A DNA stretch of 64,000 nt, from the NCBI GenBank assembly GCA_017163975.1, contig JAFFSR010000370.1:806001-870000 (forward strand), read 5' to 3'. The DNA is from Anastatus disparis (lineage: Eukaryota; Arthropoda; Insecta; Hymenoptera; Eupelmidae). How positions within the stretch are numbered: position 1 is the stretch's first letter; each line of letters starts with the position of its first letter. Both the position numbers and the translations under genes were made by a program. This document shows positions 1 to 11,018 of this stretch, one piece after another. Below the pieces are notes generated by a model, which saw only the letters and a list, made by a program, of their open reading frames with translations, had not been told where the DNA came from and made no database searches.

Positions 1-424
1 GCAGGCAATTAAAGAAAATCACTAAAAAAGTTACTAGATTTTTAAACGCTTATAATTCTTTAGCATTAATAGCTAGACGCTTGTAACCGGTTTTAAATGA
101 AAGCTACGTTCAAATCCTTTCGAAAAAGCACCTATAGCATATCAAAATATTATTTTTTCTCAAAGTTACAGCGTTATAAAAATTTGAGCTGAATTTCCTT
201 TTAAAAATATTAATCAATGATAAATGTTAAAATGTAGTACCATTTTCATAACGCTGTAACTTTGAGAAAAAATAATATTTTGATATGCTATAGGTGCTTT
301 TTCGAAAGGATTTGAACGTAGCTTTCATTTAAAACCGGTTACAAGCGTCTAGCTATTAATGTTAAAGAATTATAAGCATTTAAAAATCTAGTAACTTTTT
401 TAATGATTTTCTTTAATTGCCTGC
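1..424. repeat. Palindromic foldback repeat, arms about 180 bp
   Basis: The left arm (1-182) is matched in inverted orientation by 243-424; for example 171-177 pairs with 248-254, so the axis lies near 212.5. The ends read GCAGGCAATTAAAG and CTTTAATTGCCTGC, and a spacer of about 60 bp separates the arms. No coding capacity is visible. It looks like a nonautonomous foldback or MITE copy. Because it begins at base 1 of the window, the true left end and any target duplication cannot be seen. Confidence 0.8.
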
Positions 425-545
425 AACTGGAGAAATATTGAGCGTTGGGGTCTATAACTCTGACTTTTTCCATATTTTGACATCTGAAAACCTATCTCAA
501 AGTTAGAGCAAAATCCGTGATCCGGAGATGTGATACTCTCCTAGT

Positions 546-1424
546 CAGTGAAATATTAACCGATTTTGATGTTTCTTTTTTTAATCTGGGGTAGCGCGAG
601 ATAATATTAACAGTCGTTATACCTGTTTAATGATATAAATAAATTAATTTGTTATAAACAATAACAAAAAATATATGCATATTTTTTTTCATTTTTTATA
701 TACTTGTCATGTTTATTTTTATAATTTAATAAATAAGTTTCATTTCTTTTATGAAAAAATTAGATTATTATCTTTTTTACAGGCTAATAATTAATACAAA
801 CATTGCACTTATCATAAAAATCCTGACATTATTAAAAATAATGTGAAGGCTTTTATGATAAGAGATATGTTTTTATTAATAATATCGTTTAAAAAAGAAA
901 ATAATTAAATTTTTTAGAGAAAAAGATATTATGTTTCATAAAATTATTAATACGAACGTTCCATAAACGTAAAATATGAAATAAATTATTTTTTTCATAT
1001 ATATTGTTTATAATAAATTAATTTGTTTTGCTAAATAAAACAAAAATGACGGTACTTAACATTATCTCGCACAACCCCAGATCAAAAAAAGAAACGTTAA
1101 ATTCGTTGAATATTCAAGGTCAGAAGCTTTTTTTTAATAATGTCAGGATTTTTATGATAAGTACAATGTTTGTATTAATTATTAGCCTGTAAAAAAGATA
1201 ATAATCTAATTTTTTCATAAAAGAAATGAAACTTATTTATTAAATTATAAAAATAAACATGACAAGTATATAAAAAATGAAAAAAAATATGCATATATTT
1301 TTTGTTATTGTTTATAACAAATTAATTTATTTATATCATTAAACAGGTATAACGACTGTTAATATTATCTCGCGCTGCCCCAGATTAAAAAAAGAAACAT
1401 CAAAATCGGTTAATATTTCACTGA
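546..1424. repeat. Inverted repeat with a third internal copy
   Basis: The termini CAGTGAAATATTAACC (546) and GGTTAATATTTCACTG (ending 1423) are inverted copies, and the match continues about 285 bp inward on both sides. Between the arms, about 840-1125 is a diverged third copy in the same orientation as the right arm. It repeats the ATTATCTCGC...CCCCAGAT...AAAAAAAGAAAC block seen near 1366-1397. The order is therefore inverted, direct, direct. No ORF is visible. It is probably a nonautonomous DNA transposon that has gained an internal partial copy. Confidence 0.7.
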
Positions 1425-2454
1425 GATATAGAACATTTTTTCACAAGACAAATTTGAAGTAATCGAAAAAATTTTTTCTGTACTTGCAAAAGATGACGCG
1501 TTCCTCCCCTTTTCAAAAAGAATTGAAACTATACATACTTAAAAACAATCTTTTAAGGTTTTAAAAAACTAATTTTAATATCAGAAATGATCTTATATCA
1601 AAGTTCAAGTATTAAAGGATCTGTCATTAAAATTTCATTCCTTAATCTTTGTAAATAAACAAATGGCGAATTTAAAAAAAAAAAAAATTATCTCAGCTCC
1701 TAATTATCACAGAATAACGTTTTTTTTTTTTTTAAATAAGCGTTAAAATTTAAGCAACAAGAATAAAAAAGTTGCATTTAAATATTTTTATTTTTTCATA
1801 TATAAATTTAAAAAACAATTAAGAAAAAAAAATTTTTTTTTTCGATTGCCATTTAAACAGCGAAAATAATTAAAATGTCAATCAAACTTTTCATTTTCAC
1901 TAAATATAAGTGTCAAAGAGCATAAATGACAATGGTCATTTCTTTCTAAAATGACCGCAATAGGGTCCATTTGAGGCCTACATTTTACCTCTTTTTAGTG
2001 AACAAATTGAATATCTCATAAACAAATTAATATTTTTTGCTGAAAAAATTATGGGAACTTAAGGATGATAGAAGGCAACTTTTTACAAAGTTACAAGCAT
2101 GTAGCTCTTTTTTTTATGGAATAAAAAATTATTGAACATTTAACGATTTTTGACTATATTTTTGCGATTATTTAAATAAATTATTGACGAAATTTAATGT
2201 AATAGGGCTTAAACTACTCGTCTTGAAGACCTTTATAAGTATTATAAATTTCATATACCCTATTAAAAAACGAAAAGAGCTAGATCCAAAAAACATCGAT
2301 TTTTCACAATTTTTTACATAAAAACGTTGTTTAAAAAAATATGCCAGCCCAAATTTTGAGGGTCTTTCTAAATTTTAATATCTTTTGATCTAATAAACTC
2401 ATTTTTCACTTCAGTTGCCTGTTACTAATTAAGTCATGCAAAAAGTCTAATTCT
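1425..2454. other. AT-rich spacer, nothing recognised
   Basis: This is AT-rich sequence with runs of A and T (for example 1673-1687 and 1721-1733). No ORF of note, no inverted repeat and no recognisable regulatory signal was found. Confidence 0.5.
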
Positions 2455-3945
2455 ACTGGACTAACTACATACTATCACAATAGACTGTTCGAAGCTCTTG
2501 CGAATGGTAATGTCTGGAAGGAGTTGAAAGACCTGGGACTTGTATCCGGACCTCAAGGGGATTTGAATGAATTTCCTCCTGATGAGCTTAATGCACACTT
2601 TGCTGGGGTGTCGGTTTCGCCGCATGATGATGATGATGAAGGGCGTCACGAGAAATTTTTTTCTGAATGTAGTGAAAGTAGTTTCACTTTAAAAAAAATT
2701 GATATAAATGATGTAGTTTTCCTGATTTCTCGTTTCTCATCCCAGATATGTAGTGAAGATGGCATTTCGCAAAGCGTGATACTTAAAGCTTTACCGTTTA
2801 TTGGTGAATATCTTGTAACTCTGTTCAACTCCTCTCTTGAGCGGGGGGTCTTTACTGGCCTTTGCAAGCAGGCACGCATTGTACCTTTCAAAAAGTGCTC
2901 TGCATCTAAATCGCCTAAGGATTTTAGGCCTATTGCGATTATGTGTTTTCTTTTGAAGGTACTTAAGAAGATTGCCCACGATTAATCGCAGGAGTATATT
3001 ACTATAAACAAGATACTTGATTCGATAAAGACTGGTTTTAGGAAACATCATTTGACATAGAAAGCTATACTTAAATTAACAGACGACATAAGATCAGATC
3101 TAGACAAAAAACTTGTCACACTTCTTTTGCTTTTTGACTTTAGTAAGGCATTTGACACGATCTCCCCCTCTAAATTACTTGTAAGGCTTAGATCAATGGG
3201 GTTTTCCAGGGCCGCTCTCGTGTGGATTAACTCTTATATTTCAGGAAGGAAACAAATGATTTCAACACACTTATAAGAAGAATCAGGTTGGCTAACAACC
3301 GACCTAGGAGTTCCACAGGGATCGGTACTGTGGCCTTTGTTGTTTTGCCTTTACATTAACAACGCACGTGACGCTCTAGATTCTGGTAGTGTCGAGCACC
3401 TACTGTATGCAGACGACCTGAAAATCTATACGCAGTTTCCTTGTGAGAATGTGGATAAGGGTATTTTTATCCTTAAGATGGCAGGCAAAGCGGTGTCGGA
3501 GTAGGCGTTTGGTGCTTCCCTCACTTTAAATGCTGATAAGATTAATGTAATCGTCTTAGGTAGTAATCGTTTTATTAATTCTTTTTATGCTGGGCGCAAA
3601 GGACAATTGATCTTGGGGGAGGTGTCGGCATTCCTTTCTCCGACTCTGTAATGAGCCTTGGCGTTGTGCTCGACTTTAAACTTTCTTGGGAGCCGCACAC
3701 TAATATAGTTACAAAAAAATTTAACAGGGTGTAATATGCTTTGCAGTTTTTTTGTCGGTACACCACGGAGGCTCTGCGTAAACAACTTGCAGCTGCCCTG
3801 CTGTTTCCACATCTCGATTACTGTTCAGTGTTTCTGCTTGATACTACTCAGGAGTTGAGAAAAAGGATACAAAAACTGCAAAGTTCGTATGTGCGATATC
3901 TATTGGGCGTAAGAATGGGAGCTTATGCTTTTTCTTACAGAGCCG
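2455..3945 (+). pseudogene. Decayed non-LTR (LINE) reverse transcriptase, Jockey/CR1-like
   Basis: Translation gives the pre-RT motif FPPDELNAHFAGVS, then KDFRPIAIMCFLLKVL (about 2918-2965), motif A FDFSKAFDT (about 3133-3160), motif B GVPQGSVLWPLLF (about 3307-3345) and the catalytic YADD box at 3406-3417. These are the core fingers and palm motifs of non-LTR retrotransposon reverse transcriptase. One reading frame carries 2455 to about 3650, broken by stops at about 2983, 3058, 3274 and 3502. A frame change then leads into the thumb-like segment (LLFPHLDYCS, about 3801-3830). The endonuclease domain and 5' end are missing. It is dead. The clade call is by motif style only. Confidence 0.85.
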
Positions 3946-3949
3946 CGTT

Positions 3950-4860
3950 ATTCGTGACTATGTTGGTAAAGTCTGTTTGAAAGAACTTCATCCTAGTAAT
4001 AGTCTCTTAGTTATGGCATTATCAGGATCTAAGGGAAGTTTTATTAATATTTTACAAATGATTACATGTGTAGGACAACAAACTAATAGTGGTCATCGTG
4101 TGTTAAAATTGTTGAAATTGGATACATGCGAAGAAGATTGGTAAGAGTTTAGAAGATCTTTGTTTACATTATGATATGACAATTAAAAATTTTGTTGGTG
4201 ATATTGTTTAAATTCTTTATGGTGTAGATTCTATGGCCCCAACGTACATGGGAGGCAAAGACTGTCTTGTTGATTATAAAAGAGTTCTTGATGATATTAA
4301 ATCAATATCAGCGTACAAAATTGAAAATCCATTTGATGGCCCTGGTGTTATAAAAGTAACCTCTGAACTTTTGATGACAGATGAATATTCTTGTGTAAGT
4401 GAAGAATTTAAGCAAGAATAAGCTTAATTTTTAAAAATAGTTGCAATTATAATTGCTAGAATGAGACAGCGAATAAAACCAGATAACCCAGTTTACAGGT
4501 TTATTGTACGTTTAACTGTGTCGCAATTTGTTGAATTTATTCATACAAGTTAGAATAAATATATGGAAGCAAAAAGTGAACAAGATACTGCAGTTGGTTC
4601 TTTAGTTGCACAAATTATTGGAGAACCTCGTATTTGAATAACCTTGAAAACTTTCCATTTTGCTCGTGTAGCTCCTATGAACATTACTCAAGGTGTACTA
4701 CGTATTAATGAAATTATTAATGCTAATCTGAAAATCAGTACTCCAATTGTAACAGCTCATTCAGAAGATGATGCAGATCCTGAATTTAGATGTGATGGAA
4801 GTCACTATCATTTCCTTTAACAGTGTGTGTTCCAAAATTATATTATCATTTTCCATTTAA
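3950..4860 (+). pseudogene. POLR3A: Pseudogene of the largest RNA polymerase III subunit
   Basis: Four blocks match the RPC1/POLR3A family in order: [10 protein letters not shown]...[10 protein letters not shown] (about 3974-4055) with [13 protein letters not shown] then SLEDLCLHYD (about 4118-4180), the KDCLVDYKRVLDDIK region (4257-4300), and GEPRI...[15 protein letters not shown]...INEIINA (4619-4725). In the functional protein the first two blocks are separated by roughly 60 residues that are absent here, so there is an internal deletion. Several stops and frameshifts are present (about 4142, 4208, 4420, 4552, 4636). No introns interrupt the blocks, which suggests a processed copy. It begins within a few bases of the end of the LINE RT, so the LINE may have mobilised it, or it may have inserted there. 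The specific subunit (Pol III rather than Pol II) is supported by the [10 protein letters not shown] wording. Confidence 0.8.
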
Positions 4861-5663
4861 CAGATACTTTTTATAGAAAGTTAAGCCGAGTAAAATATTA
4901 AATATTTAATTATTCTTTTTTATTGATGAAACAACTCTTTAAAATAAGTAAATTTTCATTAAAAAATAATTATTTAAGCTCTCAATAACTCAAAGTATTA
5001 TTTGCCTTTCGAAAGTAATTGTAATTATAATAATAACGAGTAATGTTTAATTAATAATTAAGCATCTAATTGATAAATAACATTCTACTATAAGATTTTT
5101 AAACTCATTTTAATAGTTTTTAAGTATTGAAACCGGATGCTTATGTTTAGTATATGACAGGCTATTTTCTATAAGAAACATAAATAATACATGAAACTTT
5201 ATATTTTAAAATGTCATAACTCCTTATTGGTGGCTCTGTCTTACACAATTGAAAATTTATTTTAAAGTTAATGAAAAATAGAAGAAAATAAGCCATCGAA
5301 AGCAAATTTATTAAGAGGCGAACAATAAATAATTTCAATTTCCATGTTATACATATAAGAACCAATCAGAAAACTGCAAAATTCAGGTCTGTAAAAAATC
5401 ATACTAATTCTTCTCTTCATTTACAACAAGAAGTGTTTCCATAGATTTTCCTCTAAAACATCAGGATTTTCAGAATAAAAATGATAAAGTTAGAACTTTT
5501 CCAAAAATTTTGAAAATTTTTCAAATTTTAAAGTCCTGTAGCTCTTGATCCTTTCAATCTAGACCCTTGAAAATTTTATCCATATTTTGGGTAACAAAAA
5601 GAATGATCCCTCAAAGTTTCAGCGATTTTTATTTTTTTGCTCTCTCAGTTGATGTGAGATTTC

Positions 5664-5664
<1 letters not shown>
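4861..5664. other. AT-rich spacer, nothing recognised
   Basis: This is AT-rich DNA following the POLR3A-like pseudogene. Only short chance ORFs occur (for example 5162-5365 minus). No repeat or signal was recognised. Confidence 0.5.

Positions 5665-5697
<33 letters not shown>
5665..5697. repeat. (TA)n microsatellite, left of the LTR
   Basis: About 33 bp of pure alternating TA directly abut the TG start of the candidate LTR. A second (TA)n tract at 7197-7246 abuts its CA end, as expected if the LTR split one microsatellite. Confidence 0.95.
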
Positions 5698-5700
<3 letters not shown>

Positions 5701-6254
5701 AACGTTTTCCCTTTCGGGAGGGGGAAATACGTGTAACTCCTGTTGCCAGACGCTTCAGTGAGTTGCCAGGGTAAGATCGGTAGGAGTTGGAGGGATCGGA
5801 CGGCGGAAAGTAAAGGAAAGTAACCGGGTTTAACACGTTTGGTTATGCTATGGAGTACCTTGGCTTTATTGTACTCATGAAACTCTTACAACGACGATTA
5901 TAAAATATAGAATGATAACAATGTATTAATCCAAAGCTAAACCTAATAATCTTATATAATGCAAATAACTAACCTAACCTTAACGGAACGAAATGTACAA
6001 AATAATTAGTTCTTTAATTGAATCGGCCACTTGACGGCTATTTAATAAATAACTCAAATTAATCAATAGTCTTTAAAGAATCTAAATTATAGTTTATTTT
6101 AACTAAGTGATTCTACGGCCTGGACGGTTTAGTTTATACCGGCGGCTTTTACCTGCAACAATATGCAAAACAAAAGAAACAAGTGATTAATAATTAAATA
6201 TAGTATAACTAGGCGGCGGCATTTAATAACGCTATACTTAATACTACGGCAATA

Positions 6255-6740
6255 TCAATAGTGGGTAGCCGGCTCCCTTAATTATCTGAATTACAAATCT
6301 CTATAGGCATGCGGGACCGTTAAGAGACGTAAAGACAATGGGTGGCCGACACCCTTAACCTACTCTAATATCTTAACGCGGCAGACGGACGGAGTCCTTT
6401 AATTAACATAACTAAAAATGCATTGGGTGGACGACACCCTTAACTTATTCTAAGTTTTAATATTTTACACGCGGTTGGACGGAGTCCTCTAACTAATATA
6501 AAAATGTATTGGGTGGACGACACCCTTAACTTATTCTAATGTCTAATATTTATGCGCGGCCGGACGGAGTCCTTTAAACTAATACGAGTTAAATAATTAG
6601 GTGGACGACACCCTTAATATATTCCATAATCACGTGGCGGCGGACGCGTCGGCTACGGGTTAACCAGACCCTTAATTAAGCCAGCGGCGGAATGTAAAAT
6701 AGAATATAATATTATGGGTGGACGTCACCCTTAAATTCAA
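6255..6740. repeat. Tandem repeat of about 85 bp with paired mini-hairpins
   Basis: Five to six imperfect units occur, anchored by GGGTGGACGACACCC (about 6350, 6424, 6509 and variants at 6261, 6600 and 6716) and by GGACGGAGTCC (about 6390, 6478, 6563). Each anchor can form a small hairpin (GGGTG/CACCC and GGAC/GTCC). Some variants keep the pairing, such as GGGTGGACGTCACCC. The array lies inside the candidate LTR. Confidence 0.75.
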
Positions 6741-7053
6741 CGGCGCAAGTTCGGCATTGCGGCGGCGGCAAAAATATAGCTGGTGTGCTCTAGGCAGATA
6801 GATTTACGCCAGCGTGCTCACTCGACGTATCTCTAGCACTGCCAGCATATGCACTAGAGTTTAGACCAGCGTGCTCACTCGGTCTATCCTCATGTGCAAG
6901 AGAGAGAAGCTTTGCCTAAGCTGTGGTGCTCCACAAGCCAAGGAAACCAGCTACTACTGGCCCCACTCTCTCTTGGCCTAGCGTGCTCACTAAGGTAAAG
7001 AGAGAGAGAGGACCGTAGTCTACACTGCTCTGGTTAGCTGTGCTTCTTGGCCT

Positions 7054-7061
7054 CTTATATA
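7054..7061 (-). promoter_or_regulatory. TATA box of the candidate LTR
   Basis: Minus-strand TATATAAG matches the TATAWAAG consensus and lies in GC-richer sequence (GAG on its 5' side, AGGCC on its 3' side). It would drive transcription toward lower coordinates through the 85-bp repeat array. Confidence 0.45.
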
Positions 7062-7194
7062 CTCTGGCCTCATTTTTCCCGTTGAGTGCAACGACGTTTG
7101 AGGTTGCCGCCTAGCGACTGAGCTCAGAACTACTGTTCTATAGTAGCTGGCCGTTAGGCGGGAAATTTAAATGCGTGGGTATGTATACTCGTCG

Positions 7195-7196
<2 letters not shown>

Positions 7197-7246
<50 letters not shown>
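7197..7246. repeat. (TA)n microsatellite, right of the LTR
   Basis: About 50 bp of alternating TA/AT, the right-hand continuation of the tract split by the candidate LTR. Confidence 0.95.
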
Positions 7247-7248
<2 letters not shown>

Positions 7249-7688
7249 CTCTCTATATTATATAGTTGTAAGGAAAATTTTTACGACCAAGCTCGTCCTT
7301 TTCTCTTCCCTTTACCATATTTTGATCCTCATGTTTTTTTCCATTTTTTTACGTTATTTTACGTTATTTTTTTTTTTCTTTTTCTTTTCTCTTCATTTTC
7401 TTCTCCTCACCTCTTCATTTCCTCCTGCCTCACTCCTCCTTAAAAAATCCTCAATTTTTTTCCGTTATTTCAATGTTATTTTATGTACTTTTAACTCCTC
7501 CTCAGGTAATCCATCAGAAATCCTCAAATTTTTCCCTGTTTTTTAAAAATTATTTTACGTTATTTTACGTTTTTTAAGCTCTTCCTTGGCTCATCCTCTT
7601 TATTCCTCAAATCATATGTAGAGACGATTAATTAAATCGTGACTAACATTTTCATTTTCATTAAATTAAAAAAATTATTAACTGTTCA
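7247..7688. other. Pyrimidine-rich low-complexity spacer
   Basis: The plus strand is strongly T/C-rich, with reiterated TTTTACGTTATTTTACG (about 7348, 7552). The 123-residue ORF at 7175-7546 starts in (TA)n and consists of translated low-complexity sequence; it is not a gene. Confidence 0.6.
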
Positions 7689-7978
7689 TTTGGTCTGGAA
7701 GACGCAGACAAAAAGACGGAGATGGAGAGACAAATCTTGTGTATATGTATATGTGTATGAGTATTTGTATATGTGTATGTGTTTATGCGCATGAGTGTAT
7801 GTGTATGTGTTTATGCGCATGAGTGTATGTGTTTGTGGGTATGTGTTCATGTGTATGAGTGTAAGTGTTTATGTGTACTTGTGTATGTGTTCATGTGTAT
7901 GAGTGTAAGTGTTTATGTGTACTTGTGTATGTGACATGTATATGTGAAAATGTACGTGGGAATATATATATGAGTAAG
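7689..7978. repeat. Isolated relative of the 13.5-17 kb satellite
   Basis: A short GGAAGACGCAGAC...GACGGAGATGGAGAGAC purine block is followed by TTGTGTATATGTATATG and about 230 bp of TGTATG/TGTGTA repeats. This is the same order of modules as one monomer of the satellite at 13508-17000, but as a single copy nearly 6 kb away. Confidence 0.6.
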
Positions 7979-7980
7979 TG

Positions 7981-8213
7981 AAGCCGGTCTTTTGAATGCG
8001 CGCTACAGTTTGGTGCTATGGACTCCTGTATATTTTGTGTACGGGACCGGTCTTCTGAATGCCGCATTTAAAAGACCAATTTCTATAATACATACGGTAA
8101 TGGAAGGGAGGGGGTAACAATGTGAGACTGCCACACACCTCGACGTGCGCCGGCTACGACCCGAAGTCAGTACTGACGAGCGCGGGGTATCGCGCATTCA
8201 AAAGACCGGTTTT
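7981..8213. mobile_element. MITE-like element with 22-bp terminal inverted repeats
   Basis: The left end CCGGTCTTTTGAATGCGCG (from 7984) is matched inverted by CGCGCATTCAAAAGACCGG (8191-8209). An internal pair, ACCGGTCTTCTGAATGC and GCATTTAAAAGACC (about 8045-8078), is a degenerate second set of ends, so this may be two fused or nested copies. It has no coding capacity and is relatively GC-rich. Confidence 0.7.
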
Positions 8214-8400
8214 ATATACATGTATATAGATATATATGTGTGTGTGTATATGTGTACATGTATGTGCGTAAGTGTGTGTGTGTGTGTGTGTTAACGTAAG
8301 CATGTGAATGTACGTATATGTATGTGTGTGTGTATGTATATGTGTAGGTGCATGTGTGTGTATATATATATATATGTATATATATGACTGATATATATGT
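8214..8400. repeat. Compound (TG)n/(TA)n microsatellite
   Basis: Mixed TGTGTG, TATATG and GTATGTG runs. Their minus-strand translation gives the spurious His/Thr/Tyr-rich ORF at 8212-8517. Confidence 0.85.
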
Positions 8401-8479
8401 ATATATATCGCTAGAATTGTACTGAGATTCTTGTTTATTTTCTAATACATTTTTTATATTTGTGACCATTTCTTGTAAT

Positions 8480-11014
8480 ATATGACTGATTCCATTCAGA
8501 TTCATGCAGGCCGTCACTGATCGAATTTTTTTTTTCTTCTAAGTAATAAAAATACCTTCTATTATGTATATAAAGATAAAATTTACCTCATAGAACGCTC
8601 AAAATTTTTTTTTTTTTACTACAGCAATTTTAGTGTTGGATGTAAAAACGAAAATTCAAAAATTGAAAATGAACCTCTACTTTTAAATGACTATAGCTCC
8701 GTCAATTTTTAACCTCTCTGGACGTTCTTTTAACGAAAGTGTGCGAAATTTGGTCTAGTTTTTAATCCAATCTCGATTTTTGTAATACAATTTGATCTCG
8801 CTGAATTATTTACGAAAAACCGAAAAAAGCGATTTTTTTCAAACACGATTTTCTCAAAAACTATATATTTTTTTTTTTTTTTAATTTTTATATGATTTTA
8901 TACATAAAAAATACTAACTTTAAGGGTAGGTGAGAATATGCGATTTTGCCTTATTTTTTTCAAACAGATTTTTAAACGTTTTTTTTATATTTTCGATTTT
9001 AAAACATTGATACCATGGCGCATCATACTATTTTTCCAACTTTACGTGTTCTTACAACTATTTTTATGCTTTTATTTATTAATATATCAAAAATATCAAC
9101 AATAATCTTTAAAATAAACCCCGGATCGAATATTTTAATCAATTAGAACAAAAATTATGACGATTTAAAGTTTAAAAAAAAATGCTGAAACTTTAAATAA
9201 ATATGATATTTACAGATGCTTTGAATAATTATAAAAAAGAGAATAAACAAGACATTGCAGATTTTATTCAGAAAAATCAAATTTACTGAATAAAACTAGC
9301 ACAATTGAAAATTTCTTAACAGAGTTAAGAGAGCGTGCTCTCACTGTAAGAGCTCATAAATTGGTCAAAGAAATTCAACGTATAGCAATTAAAGAGGTTA
9401 AACTTTTAGCGAAAAATAATGACTTTCAATTAGTTATTCATGTCGATTTTGCAGAAAATTGGACAGTTCTGCTTCAAAATGAAATTCAAAGCTATCATTA
9501 GAGTAAAAACCAAATATCAATATTTACGTCAGTATGCTATTTTGGAAATGATAAGACAGTCAGTTATGTCACCGTCTCTGACGATATTAAACATGATTCG
9601 TCTCATGCCCTAATGACTATAAATTTAATTATCGACAACTTAAAACAAAAACATATTGCGCAAGATCTTGATAAAATCATAACCATTTCTGATGGAGCTG
9701 CCAGTCATTTTAAAAATAGATATCAATTCTATGAGTTTCAAAACTCAAAAGTAAACAGAAAATGGCTTTTTCTGCAACAGGTCATGGCAAAGGCGCTTGT
9801 GATGGTATTGGTGGTTTAGTTATGCATTATGCTACCACGCGTAATCTGTCCAAGAAGAATGCAGATTTTATTAGAAACGCTGAAAATTTCGCCACTCACG
9901 TATCAAAATATACTCCGTCGATTAACATTCTTGTTATCCGCAAGGATGAGTTAGAAGTTTTTCGACAGACAAAAAAAATGGAATAGTTAGGAAATGCAAA
10001 AGAAATTAAAGGTATTCAAAAGATTCACTGTAGAAAAAGTAAACGAAACCAAATCTACACTGCCAAAACTTCAAGACATGAGTGGCAAGAAGTAAATTGA
10101 AAGGTTTTATTCAAATTCAGATTTTTTTATTCACATTATTTCTCAATTCATTAGTGTTCATTTCTTAATTGTATCGCATATTATTTGTTCATTGGGAATG
10201 ACCAAATAATATATTTTAGTATTTAAAAAATTTACCTTTTCAAAATTTGAAATTCAAATTCAAAATTCAAAATTCAAAATTCAAAGTAAATATATTTATT
10301 TAAAGTTTCAGCATTTTTTTTTAAACTTTAAATCGTCATAACTTTTGTTCTAATTGATCAAAATATTCGATCCGGGGTTTATTTTAAAGATTATTGTTGA
10401 TATTTTTGATATATTAATAAATAAAAGTATAAAAATAGTTGTAAGAACTCGTAAAGTTGGAAAAATAGTACGATGCGCTATGGTATCAATGTTTTAAATT
10501 CGAAAATATAAAAAAAACGTTTAAAAATCTGTTTAAAAAAGATAAGGCAAAATCGCATATTCTCACCTACCCTAAAAGTTAGTATTTTTTATGTATAAAA
10601 TCATATAAAAATTTCAAAAAAAAAAAAATATAGTTTTTCAGAAAATCGTGTTTGAAAAAAATCGCTTTTTTTTTGTTTTTCGTAAATAACTCAGCGAGAT
10701 CAAATTGTATTACGAAAATCGAGATCGCATTTAAAACTAGACCAAATTTCGCACACTTTCGTTAAAAGAACGTCCAAAAAGGTTAAAAATTGACGGAGCT
10801 ATAGTCATTTAAAAGTAGAGGCTCATTTTCAATTTTTGAATTTTCGTTTTTACATCCAACACTAAAATTGCTGTAGTAAAAAAAAAATTTTTTGAGCGTC
10901 CTATGAGGTAAATTTTATCTTCATATACATAATAGAAGGTATTTTCATTACTTAGAAGAAAAAAAAAATTCGATCAGTGACGGCCTGCATGAATCTGAAT
11001 GGAATCAGCCATAT
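8480..11014. mobile_element. DNA transposon with long (about 700 bp) inverted repeats
   Basis: The left arm runs from about 8480 to 9215 and the right arm from about 10280 to 11014. The outermost paired sequence is CTGATTCCATTCAGATTC on the left (8486) and its complement ending 11008. The arms remain closely similar across their whole length, down to AAATCGTCAT near the inner ends. The central 1 kb holds a decayed DDE-type transposase. The right end abuts the next foldback at a CCATATATATGG palindrome. Its similar arms suggest a moderately recent insertion. Confidence 0.85.
9285..10100 (+). pseudogene. Decayed DDE-type transposase of the long-TIR element
   Basis: Conserved blocks read VIHVDFAENWTVLLQNEIQ (about 9436-9495), ITISDGAASHFKNRYQF (about 9681-9731) and SATGHGKGACDGIGG (about 9765-9812). 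This D...D...HGKGxxDGxGG pattern recurs in a widespread family of animal transposon proteins that I recognise but cannot place in a named superfamily. A stop follows IQSYH at about 9499, and a frame change near 9765 separates FKNRYQF from HGKGACD. Upstream (9285-9430) is a helical, lysine-rich stretch. It lies wholly between the two 700-bp arms. It is inactive as it stands. Confidence 0.75.
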
Positions 11015-11018
11015 ATAT

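Larger units (their letters stand above)
5698..7196 (-). mobile_element. Probable solo LTR (about 1.5 kb), minus orientation
   Basis: The block starts TGTAACG and ends CGTCGCA, so it has TG...CA ends. It is much more GC-rich than its surroundings and is flanked on both sides by (TA)n, with a trivial ATAT target duplication. On the minus strand a TATATAAG box lies at 7054-7061, preceded by a G/A-rich segment, consistent with transcription toward lower coordinates. The interior holds an array of roughly 85-bp repeats (6255-6740) and a reiterated CCAGCGTGCTCACT motif (about 6811, 6871, 6978). No gag or pol sequence borders it. Alternative: a promoter-bearing unique insert. A second copy elsewhere in the genome would settle it. 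Confidence 0.55.
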
